From NCBI GenBank assembly GCA_934589705.1, contig CAKTOH010000015.1, positions 1 through 34,342 of the forward strand: a stretch of DNA of 34,342 bases. Direction: 5' to 3'. Origin of the DNA: an uncultured Oscillospiraceae bacterium (GTDB lineage Bacteria > Bacillota > Clostridia > Oscillospirales > Oscillospiraceae). Under the pieces are notes generated by a model that ran no database searches, had not been told where the DNA came from, and was given only the letters and a program-made list of their open reading frames with translations. Of the stretch, positions 23,592 to 30,210 are shown piece by piece; position 1 is the first letter of the stretch, and each line of letters opens with the position of its first letter. A program made the position numbers and the translations under genes.

Positions 23592-24896
23592 TTAATCCTT
23601 TTCTTTTGTGAAAAAGATGGCGATCAGGGAGCTGATCAGCAGCAAATAAGGGTAAAAGAGCCAGCGCATGATCTGGAAGGCGGACAGGGTGATTCCCAGC
23701 TCGGCGGTGGCGGAAATGGCAACCAGCATCTGGGCGCCGTAGGGGATGATCCCCTGGAAAATGCAGGAGAAGGTGTCCAGCAGACAGGCCGAACGCTGAG
23801 GGGAAATGCCGTAGCGGCCGCTCATTTCCTTGGCGATGGGGTTTGCCATGACGATGGCCACGGTGTTGTTGGCGGTGGCGATGTCCATGGTGCCCACCAG
23901 CAGACCAATGCCCAGCTGGCCGCCCTTTTTCCCACGGAAGAGCCTGCCGATGGCGTAGAGCAGGGCGTCAAAGCCGCCGTAGACCCGGATCAGGCTGCAC
24001 ATGGCGGCCACCAGAACGGCTACCATGCTGGTTTCAAACATACCGGCGGCACCGCTGCCCATGCCGGCCAGCAGCTCCGTGGGGGCGGTCTGGCCGGTAG
24101 CGAGCATAATGAGACTGCCGGATACAATGCCGACGAGAAGCACCACGAAAACGTTGATGCCCGCGATGCCCCCTGCCAGCACCAGCACATAGGGCAGAAT
24201 CTGCACCAGGCTGTAGCTGTGCTCCGGCGCGGCGGGAGCCTGGCCCAATGTCAGCAGGAGAATGAGCGCCAGAGTGCCCAGGGCGGCGGGCAGGGCAATG
24301 CCGAAATTGCCCCGGAATTTGTCCTTCATGGCGCAGCCCTGGCCGTTGCAGGCGGCAATGGTGGTGTCGGAAATGAAGGACAGGTTATCGCCGAACATGG
24401 CGCCGCCCACCACCGTGCCCACGCACAGGGCGGTGTCGTAGCCCGAGGCCTGAGCCACCTCCACGGCAATGGGAGCGATGAGGGTGATGGTGCCTACGCT
24501 GGTGCCCATGGCGGTGGAGACAAAGCAGGCCACTACAAACAGAACGGCCACCGCGAAATCCGCCGGGATCAGATCCAGCATGAAATAGGCCACGCTCTGA
24601 GCGGAGCTGCGGCCCACCACGCCTACAAAGGCACCGGCGGTGAGGAAAATCAGCAGCATGGTGATGATGTTCTTATCGCCAACGCCCTGCCCCATAATGG
24701 TGAGCTTATCGTCAAAACTGAGCTTCCGGTTTTGCAGACAGGCCACCAGAATGGCCGCCAGAAAGGCAATGACAATGGGAATGCTGTAAAAGCCCATGGG
24801 AATTTTCAAGCCGTATTCGAACAGAAGCCCCAGCCCCAGGTACAGAACCAGAAATACCCCAATGGGCAGCAGCGCGATCGGATTACCTTTTTTCAT
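23592..24896 (-). CDS. NhaC family Na+/H+ antiporter
   Basis: 434 residues with about 11-12 membrane segments. The NhaC signature region is visible: FVVACFVSTAMGTSVGTITLIAPI near 112, GTVVGGAMFGDNLSFISDTTIAA near 160, and a second repeat with IATANNTVAIVMANPIAKEM near 350. This family exchanges cytoplasmic Na+ (sometimes with malate/lactate, as in MleN) for protons. Which cargo applies here is not clear. Ribosome site GGGGG lies upstream. It is a single-gene unit with its own promoter. Confidence 0.88.
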   Translation of the reverse strand: MKKGNPIALLPIGVFLVLYLGLGLLFEYGLKIPMGFYSIPIVIAFLAAILVACLQNRKLSFDDKLTIMGQGVGDKNIITMLLIFLTAGAFVGVVGRSSAQSVAYFMLDLIPADFAVAVLFVVACFVSTAMGTSVGTITLIAPIAVEVAQASGYDTALCVGTVVGGAMFGDNLSFISDTTIAACNGQGCAMKDKFRGNFGIALPAALGTLALILLLTLGQAPAAPEHSYSLVQILPYVLVLAGGIAGINVFVVLLVGIVSGSLIMLATGQTAPTELLAGMGSGAAGMFETSMVAVLVAAMCSLIRVYGGFDALLYAIGRLFRGKKGGQLGIGLLVGTMDIATANNTVAIVMANPIAKEMSGRYGISPQRSACLLDTFSCIFQGIIPYGAQMLVAISATAELGITLSAFQIMRWLFYPYLLLISSLIAIFFTKEKD

Positions 24897-24937
24897 TCTT
24901 TTTCCCCCAAGTAAAACGTATTCGTGAATTATTTTTT

Positions 24938-24966
24938 AATTTATCATAAATATCAGTTTCCGTCAA
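24938..24966 (-). promoter_or_regulatory. Promoter of the NhaC gene
   Basis: TTGACG (24966-24961), 17 bases, TAAATT (24943-24938) on the minus strand. Confidence 0.7.
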
Positions 24967-25040
24967 TGGCAGGGGAAAATATTTGGTTATATTGCCGGAA
25001 ATCACCCAAAGGGAAGGGAGAATCGGCGGGAAAACGGGAA

Positions 25041-25075
25041 AGAACCAGCCCCCGGCGTTGCCGGAGGCTGGTTCT
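25041..25075 (-). terminator. Distal terminator hairpin beyond the tetR-side MITE
   Basis: 16-bp stem with one mismatch (25041-25056 with 25060-25075), followed on the minus strand by TTCCCGTTTTC. It is too far from any minus-strand stop unless it once served the tetR gene before the intervening element arrived. Its first 14 paired bases repeat at 25318-25331. Confidence 0.6.
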
Positions 25076-25104
25076 AGCGTGTCAAAAAAGTCCGAAAGAT
25101 ACGG

Positions 25105-25298
25105 TGTCATTCCGAACCAGTGGTGCTCCGCGCAGCGAATTAAAATAGTGATGATTGCCAGTGGCAATCATACCGTAATATATCGCAGACTGGTGTGGGA
25201 ATCCCCCGGATAGAAGTAAAAGCCACTGGTTTATGATCTAAAATGTTTGAAAATTCGGGGGATTGCCACGGCAGTGTGCGCACTGCCTCGCAATGACA
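25105..25298. repeat. MITE-like element with a nested module
   Basis: 194 bp with ends TGTCATTCCGAACCAGT (25105-25121) and, on the other strand, TGTCATTGCGAGGCAGT (25298-25282). It is the same family as 9073-9182. About 70 bases starting with GGTGCTCCGCGCAGCGAAT (module A, shared with 10748-10802) interrupt the left arm, so one repeat is nested in another. Together with the hairpins it fills most of the 466-base gap 24897-25362; no gene is seen there. Confidence 0.75.
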
Positions 25299-25315
25299 TG
25301 GTTTTTCGACAGTCT

Positions 25316-25343
25316 GAAACCAGCCCCCGGCAAAGCCGGGGGC
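25316..25343 (-). terminator. Proximal hairpin after tetR
   Basis: Perfect 9-bp stem GCCCCCGGC/GCCGGGGGC (25323-25343), 19 bases after the tetR stop; the minus strand continues TGGTTTCAG, a weak T run. Confidence 0.55.
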
Positions 25344-25362
25344 ACGGTTTCCCAAAGGGACG

Positions 25363-26070
25363 TTACTTGGCGTTCTGGGCATCGGATGCCTCAGGCAGGG
25401 TGAAATCATAACGCATCTGAAGATCCTTCAGGAGCTTTTCCATGACCTGCTGGGCAATCTCGCGGATGTCCAGGCTCTCCACAAAGGCAATGGCCTTCTC
25501 CACCTCCTCTGCGGGTACGTTGTAGGCCCGCAGATTGATGGACAGGAAGTCCCGGAGCTTCTTCTCCAGAGTGAAATCCTCGTCACAGGGGCGGAGCATA
25601 TAGCTGCGCATGACCCCGGAGGTGCCGATGTCCAGATGATAGAAGTCCGTATAGGCCAGCCCGGGCAGATAGGGGGAGAAAATGGTCTGAAGCTCCTGGG
25701 CGGTCTGCCGGACAATGGAATCCAGGATCAGAGGCTTGGTGTAGGCCACCCCATAAATTTCCCGGAGATTCTCGTTCAGCTCCGTCAGGGTCAGCTGAAT
25801 GGCGGTTTCCGCCGCGTAGACGTATACCGGGGGCAATTTCGCGGTGGTTTCCCGGGCAGCACCGAACTGATAGGCAAACATAAAGTCTACCAGCTCTGAA
25901 AGCACACCGTCCTTGGCCCGGAAGATGTTCTGGAAGCTGCTGTTGGAAACTTGACTGCCCTCCAGAATCTGGAGCATGGTGGTTTTCTGGTAGCCCTGCA
26001 CCAGGAACAGCCGGACGCAGGTCTGTAAAATACGTTTTTTGATGGGAATGATCGCCTCAGTGTGTGCCAT
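25363..26070 (-). CDS. TetR/AcrR family transcriptional regulator
   Basis: 235 residues. The N-terminal helix-turn-helix covers about 10-55 (KKRILQTCVRLFLVQGYQKTT, then ILEGSQVSNSSFQNIFRAKDGVL), with an all-helical ligand-binding C-terminal domain that I cannot match to a subfamily. The start at 26070 is chosen because GGA lies 8 bases before it, whereas the in-frame ATG at 26079 sits on the ribosome site. No target gene is adjacent on the same unit; the nearest are the NhaC antiporter downstream and the amylase upstream, either of which is only a guess. Confidence 0.85.
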   Translation of the reverse strand: MAHTEAIIPIKKRILQTCVRLFLVQGYQKTTMLQILEGSQVSNSSFQNIFRAKDGVLSELVDFMFAYQFGAARETTAKLPPVYVYAAETAIQLTLTELNENLREIYGVAYTKPLILDSIVRQTAQELQTIFSPYLPGLAYTDFYHLDIGTSGVMRSYMLRPCDEDFTLEKKLRDFLSINLRAYNVPAEEVEKAIAFVESLDIREIAQQVMEKLLKDLQMRYDFTLPEASDAQNAK

Positions 26071-26106
26071 GGATATCATCCTTTCTTATCCTACGGTATG
26101 TGAGCC

Positions 26107-26135
26107 AATATAGCAGACTCCCGCCGCAAATGCAA
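26107..26135 (-). promoter_or_regulatory. Promoter of the tetR gene
   Basis: TTGCAT (26135-26130), 17 bases, TATATT (26112-26107) on the minus strand. Confidence 0.65.
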
Positions 26136-26258
26136 GGGGGAGAGAAACTTTTGGATAAGTCCACAGAAATCTTGCGGAAGAATTGTGGATTTTGTCTATA
26201 CAGGAAAGGGCGGTTCTTTGGCATCCTACTTCGGAAGGAACACCGAGGAGAACACATT

Positions 26259-26429
26259 TCACGGCGTGAGTTCCTCAATTTTTTGGGCAATGGGGCAGCT
26301 GCCCTGGTAGGCGCAGCTGCCGTAGCAGCAGTCCACCTCGGTGACCTGGCCCTTTTCCACAATAACCTCCACCATCCGGGCGTCGTCCAGTTGGCGGCAG
26401 TAGCTGGAGAGAAAATACTCGGTTTCCAT
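26259..26429 (-). CDS. Small cysteine-rich protein, 56 residues
   Basis: ATG at 26429 begins one base after the amylase stop codon; GGAGG lies inside the amylase 3' end, so translation is coupled. The product starts METEYFLSSYCRQL, has a middle VEVIVEKGQVTEVDC strand-like segment, and ends CPIAQKIEELTP. It contains five cysteines, four of them close together (C-C-x4-C-x6-C pattern), which suggests a small metal-binding or redox fold. I do not recognise the family. Codon use is like that of its neighbours and the frame is clean from start to TGA, supporting a real gene. Confidence 0.7.
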   Translation of the reverse strand: METEYFLSSYCRQLDDARMVEVIVEKGQVTEVDCCYGSCAYQGSCPIAQKIEELTP

Positions 26430-26430
26430 G

Positions 26431-28275
26431 TTAATCCTCCGTTACGCAGAAGCCGCGCGGCGCCAGCGTCAGGTTGTCCGGGGAGACGATTTGCAGATTG
26501 AAGCCCATGAGAATGGAGCCTGCGGGAACCTGCCAGGAATCGGCGCTGCGGTTGCAGTAGACCCGGTAGGTTTTGCCCTCGTAGCTTCGGGTGAAGCCCA
26601 GATGCCGATCCCCGGCCTGGAAGAACCGGATGTCTCCCAGACGGAAGGCGGGATGGGCTTTGCGCAGCTTCCCCAGCTGCCGGAAGTGGCACAGAATATC
26701 CTGGTTTTCCTGCCCCCAGGGATAGGGGCGGCGGTTGAAGGGATCCCGGCCGCCTTCCATACCCGCCTCGTCGCCGTAGTACAGGCTGGGGCTGCCCGGC
26801 AGGGTGTACTGAAGGAAAGCCGCCATCAGCAGCCGGTCGTAGGCAATGTCATACTGATTCCGGGACAGACGCCGCTTGGACATTTCCTCCCGGGTGCCGT
26901 TGAAATCGTCCACCAGGGCGGTGAGAATCCGGGGGGTGTCGTGGGTGCCCAGCAGATTCATGTTGCACTGAACCACCTCCGGCGGGTAGTTTTCCACAAT
27001 GGACATGACCGTTTCCTTCAGGGCGGCGCCGCCGTCGTGACCCCGGACGTAGTCGATAATGGCCGTGCGGAAGGGGTAGTTCATGACGCTGTCCAGCTCC
27101 CCGGCGGTGAAGTAGGTTCGGCGGCGGCCGTAAGCCACCTTCGCCGAGGCGTCCTCCCACACTTCGCCCAGAAGAAGGGCATCCGGGTTGATGGCCTTGA
27201 TCCGGTTTCGCAGAAGCCGGATGAATTCGTCCGGCAGCTCATCGGCTACGTCCAGCCGGAAGCCGTCGGCTCCCAGCTTCATCCAGTGAGCCACCACGCT
27301 GTCCTCGTCCTCGATGATGAAACGGACGAAGGCGGGATCCAGCTTGTTCACCGTGGGCAGGGTGTCGAAATTCCACCAGCAGGTGTACTGATCCGGCCAG
27401 TGCTGGAAGGTGTACCAGCTGTAGTAGGGGGATTCCTGGGAATTATAGGCGCCTACAGAATCAAATTGCCCCTCACGGTTAAAATAGGGGCTGTTGGAGC
27501 CGGTGTGGGAGTAGACCCCGTCCAGAATCACCCGGATGCCCCGGGCGTGAGCCTGACGGCACAGCTCGGCGAAATCCGCCTCGGTGCCCAGCATGGGGTC
27601 GGGGGTTTTGTAGTCGCCGGTGTCATAGCGGTGGCTGGAAAAGCTTTTGGAAATGGGATTCAGGTAGAGAAGATTCACGCCCAAACCCGCGATATAGTCC
27701 AGTTTTTCGATAATTCCCCGGAAATTTCCGCCGAAAAAGTCGTTGTTGAGCACCAGATCGTCCTCGGTGGGACGCCAGTCCACCTCTTCATTCCAGCCTG
27801 CGTGGACGGTATAGGGGGTCAGCTTGCCGGTGAGATCGCATTCGCCGGACTTACGGAACCGGTCGGGGAAAACCTGATAGATGGTTGCACCACGAGCCCA
27901 CTGGGGGGTGTGGAAATCGGCGGGCACGCAGCTGATCTGCCAGAGAGCACCGGCCTCCATGTTGGTATCGTCCCCCTGCTTGAACAGCCGGAAGCCGCCG
28001 CTGGGGGTGTCAATATAGTAGTAGTAGAAATACAGACCTTCCATCGGGATGGAAAAATCCGCCTGCCAGATTTCATAGGGGCCTTCGGTCCGTTCTTTCG
28101 AGAAGAGAAACTCCTGGGCGGTGGTGCGGCCGTCCTCGTATTGCAGCAGGCACTTGACGGCGGTGGCCTGGACGGCGCGGGGGATATGAATGTGAAGACG
28201 GCAGGGCTGACCCGGAGTCAGGGTGCCGAAGGGTTCTTTGAATTGGGGAAGCTTGCTGTCGTATAGAATTCTCAT
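26431..28275 (-). CDS. GH13 alpha-glucan hydrolase (neopullulanase/cyclomaltodextrinase-like)
   Basis: 614 residues, no signal peptide, so cytoplasmic. An N-terminal beta domain (about 1-115) precedes the catalytic barrel. GH13 regions: DGVYSH at 252-257, nucleophile D342 in GFRLDVADEL, acid/base E371 in LGEVWED and D446 in LGTHDTPR; the C-terminal beta domain ends LAPRGFCVTED. This arrangement fits enzymes that cleave imported maltodextrins, cyclodextrins or pullulan fragments; the exact linkage is not predictable. AAGGAGA lies 6 bases before the ATG. A -10-like GGCTATAAT (28310-28315 on the minus strand) lies upstream but no good -35 was found. The small protein at 26259-26429 is coupled to it. 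Confidence 0.92.
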   Translation of the reverse strand: MRILYDSKLPQFKEPFGTLTPGQPCRLHIHIPRAVQATAVKCLLQYEDGRTTAQEFLFSKERTEGPYEIWQADFSIPMEGLYFYYYYIDTPSGGFRLFKQGDDTNMEAGALWQISCVPADFHTPQWARGATIYQVFPDRFRKSGECDLTGKLTPYTVHAGWNEEVDWRPTEDDLVLNNDFFGGNFRGIIEKLDYIAGLGVNLLYLNPISKSFSSHRYDTGDYKTPDPMLGTEADFAELCRQAHARGIRVILDGVYSHTGSNSPYFNREGQFDSVGAYNSQESPYYSWYTFQHWPDQYTCWWNFDTLPTVNKLDPAFVRFIIEDEDSVVAHWMKLGADGFRLDVADELPDEFIRLLRNRIKAINPDALLLGEVWEDASAKVAYGRRRTYFTAGELDSVMNYPFRTAIIDYVRGHDGGAALKETVMSIVENYPPEVVQCNMNLLGTHDTPRILTALVDDFNGTREEMSKRRLSRNQYDIAYDRLLMAAFLQYTLPGSPSLYYGDEAGMEGGRDPFNRRPYPWGQENQDILCHFRQLGKLRKAHPAFRLGDIRFFQAGDRHLGFTRSYEGKTYRVYCNRSADSWQVPAGSILMGFNLQIVSPDNLTLAPRGFCVTED

Positions 28276-28397
28276 GAATGCTCTCCTTGTGTGTTGCGTT
28301 CCGGGGAGTATTATAGCCTATTTCAAGGAAAAAGAAAAGCACGAGTTAGGCGTCCCGGGGAAATTTCGCTGTTTTTGACAATTTTCAAAATCTATAC

Positions 28398-28426
28398 TTG
28401 ACAAATTGCCCACCTGCGATTATACT
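28398..28426 (+). promoter_or_regulatory. tRNA-Val promoter
   Basis: TTGACA (28398-28403), 17 bases, TATACT (28421-28426), 17 bases before the tRNA 5' end. Confidence 0.88.
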
Positions 28427-28442
28427 ATCCAAGTAACTTCAT

Positions 28443-28519
28443 GGACGATTAGCTCAGCTGGCTAGAGCATCCGCTTGACGTGCGGAAGGTCATAGGTTCG
28501 AGTCCTATATCGTCCACCA
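28443..28519 (+). tRNA. tRNA-Val (anticodon GAC), CCA encoded
   Basis: 77 bases. The acceptor stem GGACGAT pairs with ATCGTCC, the D arm has AGCTCAGCTGGCTAGAGC, and the anticodon stem is TCCGC/GCGGA with loop TTGACGT, so the anticodon is GAC (28477-28479), reading valine GUC/GUU. T arm GGTTCGAGTCC is present and CCA is encoded. It is the nearest conserved gene to the CRISPR locus, and tRNA genes are common integration sites, but I see no second copy of its 3' end in the window. Confidence 0.97.
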
Positions 28520-28527
28520 AATATGAG

Positions 28528-28572
28528 AAATCCGAACTTCTTCCCTGTGGGGAATGGGTTCGGATTTTTTGT
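28528..28572 (+). terminator. tRNA-Val terminator
   Basis: Stem AATCCGAAC/GTTCGGATT around an inner TTCCC/GGGAA stem, followed by TTTTTTG. A further 12-bp perfect inverted repeat (28603-28614 with 28630-28641) followed by ACTTTTTCC lies beyond it and may be a backup or the remains of another unit. Confidence 0.85.
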
Positions 28573-28667
28573 TTATATTAGGGATATTTCATACTGAATT
28601 CTGCACCAGCAGTCCGACTCTTTGGGAGAGACTGCTGGTGCACTTTTTCCTGTTTTCTTTCCATATA

Positions 28668-28713
28668 CAGTTCCGCTTGTTCACAGAATATACCTTAGGC
28701 TGTAACGGAACTG
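28668..28713. repeat. Inverted repeat after the cas2 remnant
   Basis: CAGTTCCG (28668-28675) pairs with CGGAACTG (28706-28713), extended by CACAG/CTGT pairing. It begins about 23 bases after the cas2 remnant stop; it may be an old terminator for the cas operon, without a clear T run. Confidence 0.4.
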
Positions 28714-28735
28714 CTTTTGCAGGTAGCCATTTTCC

Positions 28736-28936
28736 TCAAGTTCCTTCGGCCGCTCTTTTATACTCTGATTGCGTATCCGATATCCGAATCAATTGGATTC
28801 CTTCCACGTCTACGGCCTCTCTATGTGGCATGCCAAACAGCCGCATGGAGAAGCCTTGTTCGTTGGTGTCGGAATAAACTGCAATGCCGCCTTCGGCCAT
28901 TCGGGATTGACTGATTCTGTCCCAGAGAAGGTCACG
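28736..28936 (-). pseudogene. cas2: cas2 (type I-E) remnant, C-terminal 66 codons
   Basis: Starting at CGT (28936) the minus strand reads RDLLWDRISQ, then MAEGGIAVYSDTNEQGFSM, RLFGMPHREAVDVEGIQLI and a short tail to TGA at 28736. This follows the second half of type I-E Cas2 (compare E. coli IREMIWEQIAG, TNTETGFEFQTFG, TPVDLDGLRLV). The N-terminal ~35 residues, including the beta-1 strand and its acidic residue, are missing; the sequence instead joins the cas1 remnant in another frame. No start codon suits translation of this piece. It cannot give a working integrase subunit. Confidence 0.85.
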
Positions 28937-29132
28937 AATGGGTCACGTTCGTTCCTGGCCCCAGCAGCAAACAGGTCACACCAGATACGGGAATCGGCAT
29001 TTTGCCCTCGGCAGAAATAGATACAATGGCATTATCGTCCTTCTCAATGACGGCATGCTCAACGTAAAGGTAAGAAATGCTGTCTCGGAGCCTTGGTAAT
29101 TCCTGGTAATTCTAGATATGACTTTCTTTCAT
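28932..29132 (-). pseudogene. cas1: cas1 (type I-E) remnant, N-terminal 66 codons
   Basis: From ATG at 29132 the minus strand reads MKESHI, a UAG at codon 7 (29114-29112), then NYQELPRLRDSISYLYVEHA, VIEKDDNAIVSISAEGKMPI, PVSGVTCLLLGPGTNVTHS and TGA. This is the N-terminal domain of Cas1e (compare E. coli LKDRVSMIFLQYG, HIPVGSVACIMLEPGTRVSH). The remaining ~230 residues, with the whole catalytic domain, are gone. The join to cas2 falls near 28936, and CGTGACC occurs on both sides (28947-28941 and 28936-28930). Spacer acquisition cannot be supported by this copy. Confidence 0.88.
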
Positions 29133-29134
29133 TC

Positions 29135-29531
29135 AATATTTTCCCAATATGTGTGGAGTAGATTGCTTGTACGCCAAACCTAGGGGGTTCATCATCGGTT
29201 CATCCCCACATGTGTGGGGTAGATACCCAGCGATACAACAGCGGCGACCCTGTTGTCGGTTCATCCCCACATGTGTGGGGTAGATGTTACCTACCAAATC
29301 CCGCAAGCTATCCGGGACGGTTCATCCCCACATGTGTGGGGTAGATGCACCGGGAGCAATGAGGGAGCCGTGCCATGTACGGTTCATCCCCACATGTGTG
29401 GGGTAGATCGGGCTGGCGTTATGCGATGCGTCCGGGAGTTCGGTTCATCCCCACATGTGTGGGGTAGATCTGGGCATCCTTGGCCACGGCCTGGGTGTAG
29501 GGCGGTTCATCCCCACATGCGTGGGGTATAT
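29135..29531 (-). CRISPR. Type I-E CRISPR array, 7 repeats and 6 spacers
   Basis: 29-base repeats at 29503-29531, 29441-29469, 29380-29408, 29318-29346, 29257-29285, 29196-29224, and a degenerate one at 29135-29163 (20 of 29 match). Spacers are 32 or 33 bases. In the crRNA direction (minus) the repeat holds a CCCCACA/TGTGGGG hairpin and ends ATGAACCG, which would be the 8-base 5' handle left by Cas6e (E. coli: AUAAACCG). The leader side is at 29532 and up, because the degenerate repeat lies at the other end. The five interior repeats are identical; the leader-side repeat differs at two positions. Confidence 0.97.
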
Positions 29532-29604
29532 ACTAAGCAAAAGTTTTAAGAATATATATTATCATGAGATTTTTAAAACTTTTCCAAGCAAAAGAAAGGG
29601 AGGA
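29532..29604 (-). promoter_or_regulatory. CRISPR leader with crRNA promoter
   Basis: AT-rich 73 bases between the cas6e stop and the array. Minus-strand TTGGAA (29587-29582), 18 bases, GATAAT (29563-29558) could start transcription near 29551, about 20 bases before the first repeat. A perfect 11-bp inverted repeat AAAAGTTTTAA/TTAAAACTTTT (29539-29549, 29573-29583) spans the promoter. Confidence 0.65.
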
Positions 29605-30210
29605 TCAGGCAAGAAGTATCATTCCCAACCCGTAGGCTTTTCCAGGGCCAATCCCGTCGGCTAAGGCATTGACAAAAGCATCTGCATCCAGAATTTCGAG
29701 GACACCACGGTAATGCCAGGCCTTCCATTCCATATGGTTTCCCTGCTGCGGATGGCTGCCGGAGAAGTCCGAAGATGCCAGTTCCATTGCGGACAGAATC
29801 GAAAAACCGTTTTGTGCCGCCTTTCTACGCAGCCAATTCAGGCGTGCATCTTCTGTATCCAGGGCACGGCGTCGGCTGTTGCCCTCTGCCCGGGGCACCT
29901 TTTTGCAGGGCATGGTAATCAGGTCAAAGCCCATTCGGCACCCCGGTTGAAAGGAGCTGGTCCAGGCACTCAAATCCCGTTGGCCTGCCAAACGCATAAA
30001 GGGAAGCAATTTATTGGGGAGAACAGGTACAGCGGAATAAAGGTATACGGAACAATTCCCACCGTCTTCTCGGAGACGGTACAGGAGTTTTGCATCCTGC
30101 CTGGAGGCAGAAAACAGTCCGCAGAGCATCCGGTGCATTCTCTGGCAGTCAGCCAGAGCGCTGTGAACGGCCTGACTGCGAATATCCAGTTCAATTTTTG
30201 TCAGGTACAT
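29605..30210 (-). CDS. cas6e: CRISPR crRNA endonuclease Cas6e (CasE)
   Basis: 201 residues, two ferredoxin-like folds. Cas6e cuts the precursor crRNA at the base of each repeat hairpin and stays bound as part of Cascade. H26 (in QRMHRML) matches the catalytic histidine position known for the Thermus enzyme. The C-terminal glycine-rich loop GIGPGKAYGLGM is the family signature. The start at 30210 has GAGGAG 7 bases upstream; an in-frame TTG at 30216 is less likely. It overlaps the end of cas5e by 20 bases. The gene itself looks intact. Confidence 0.95.
   Translation of the reverse strand: MYLTKIELDIRSQAVHSALADCQRMHRMLCGLFSASRQDAKLLYRLREDGGNCSVYLYSAVPVLPNKLLPFMRLAGQRDLSAWTSSFQPGCRMGFDLITMPCKKVPRAEGNSRRRALDTEDARLNWLRRKAAQNGFSILSAMELASSDFSGSHPQQGNHMEWKAWHYRGVLEILDADAFVNALADGIGPGKAYGLGMILLA

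Noticed and set aside
25105..25298. Possible small regulatory RNA or insertion sequence with a transposase
   Set aside because: No transposase frame is present, and the structure is accounted for by inverted ends plus a nested repeat module.
26428..28266. Plus-strand open frame of 612 codons opposite the amylase
   Set aside because: Antisense shadow of the GH13 gene, with no recognisable motifs.
28443..28519. tRNA-Val as an attachment site for an integrated island carrying the cas genes
   Set aside because: No duplicate of the tRNA 3' end and no integrase gene are visible within the window; the right end of the locus lies outside it.
28554..29020. Overlapping plus-strand frames between the tRNA and the array
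   Set aside because: They oppose the cas1-cas2 remnants and show no family resemblance; the minus strand explains the sequence.
29253..29549. Plus-strand open frame of 98 codons with repeated VHPHMCGVD / SSPHVWGR peptides
   Set aside because: It is translation of the CRISPR repeats and spacers; the repeated peptide is the 29-base repeat in changing frames.
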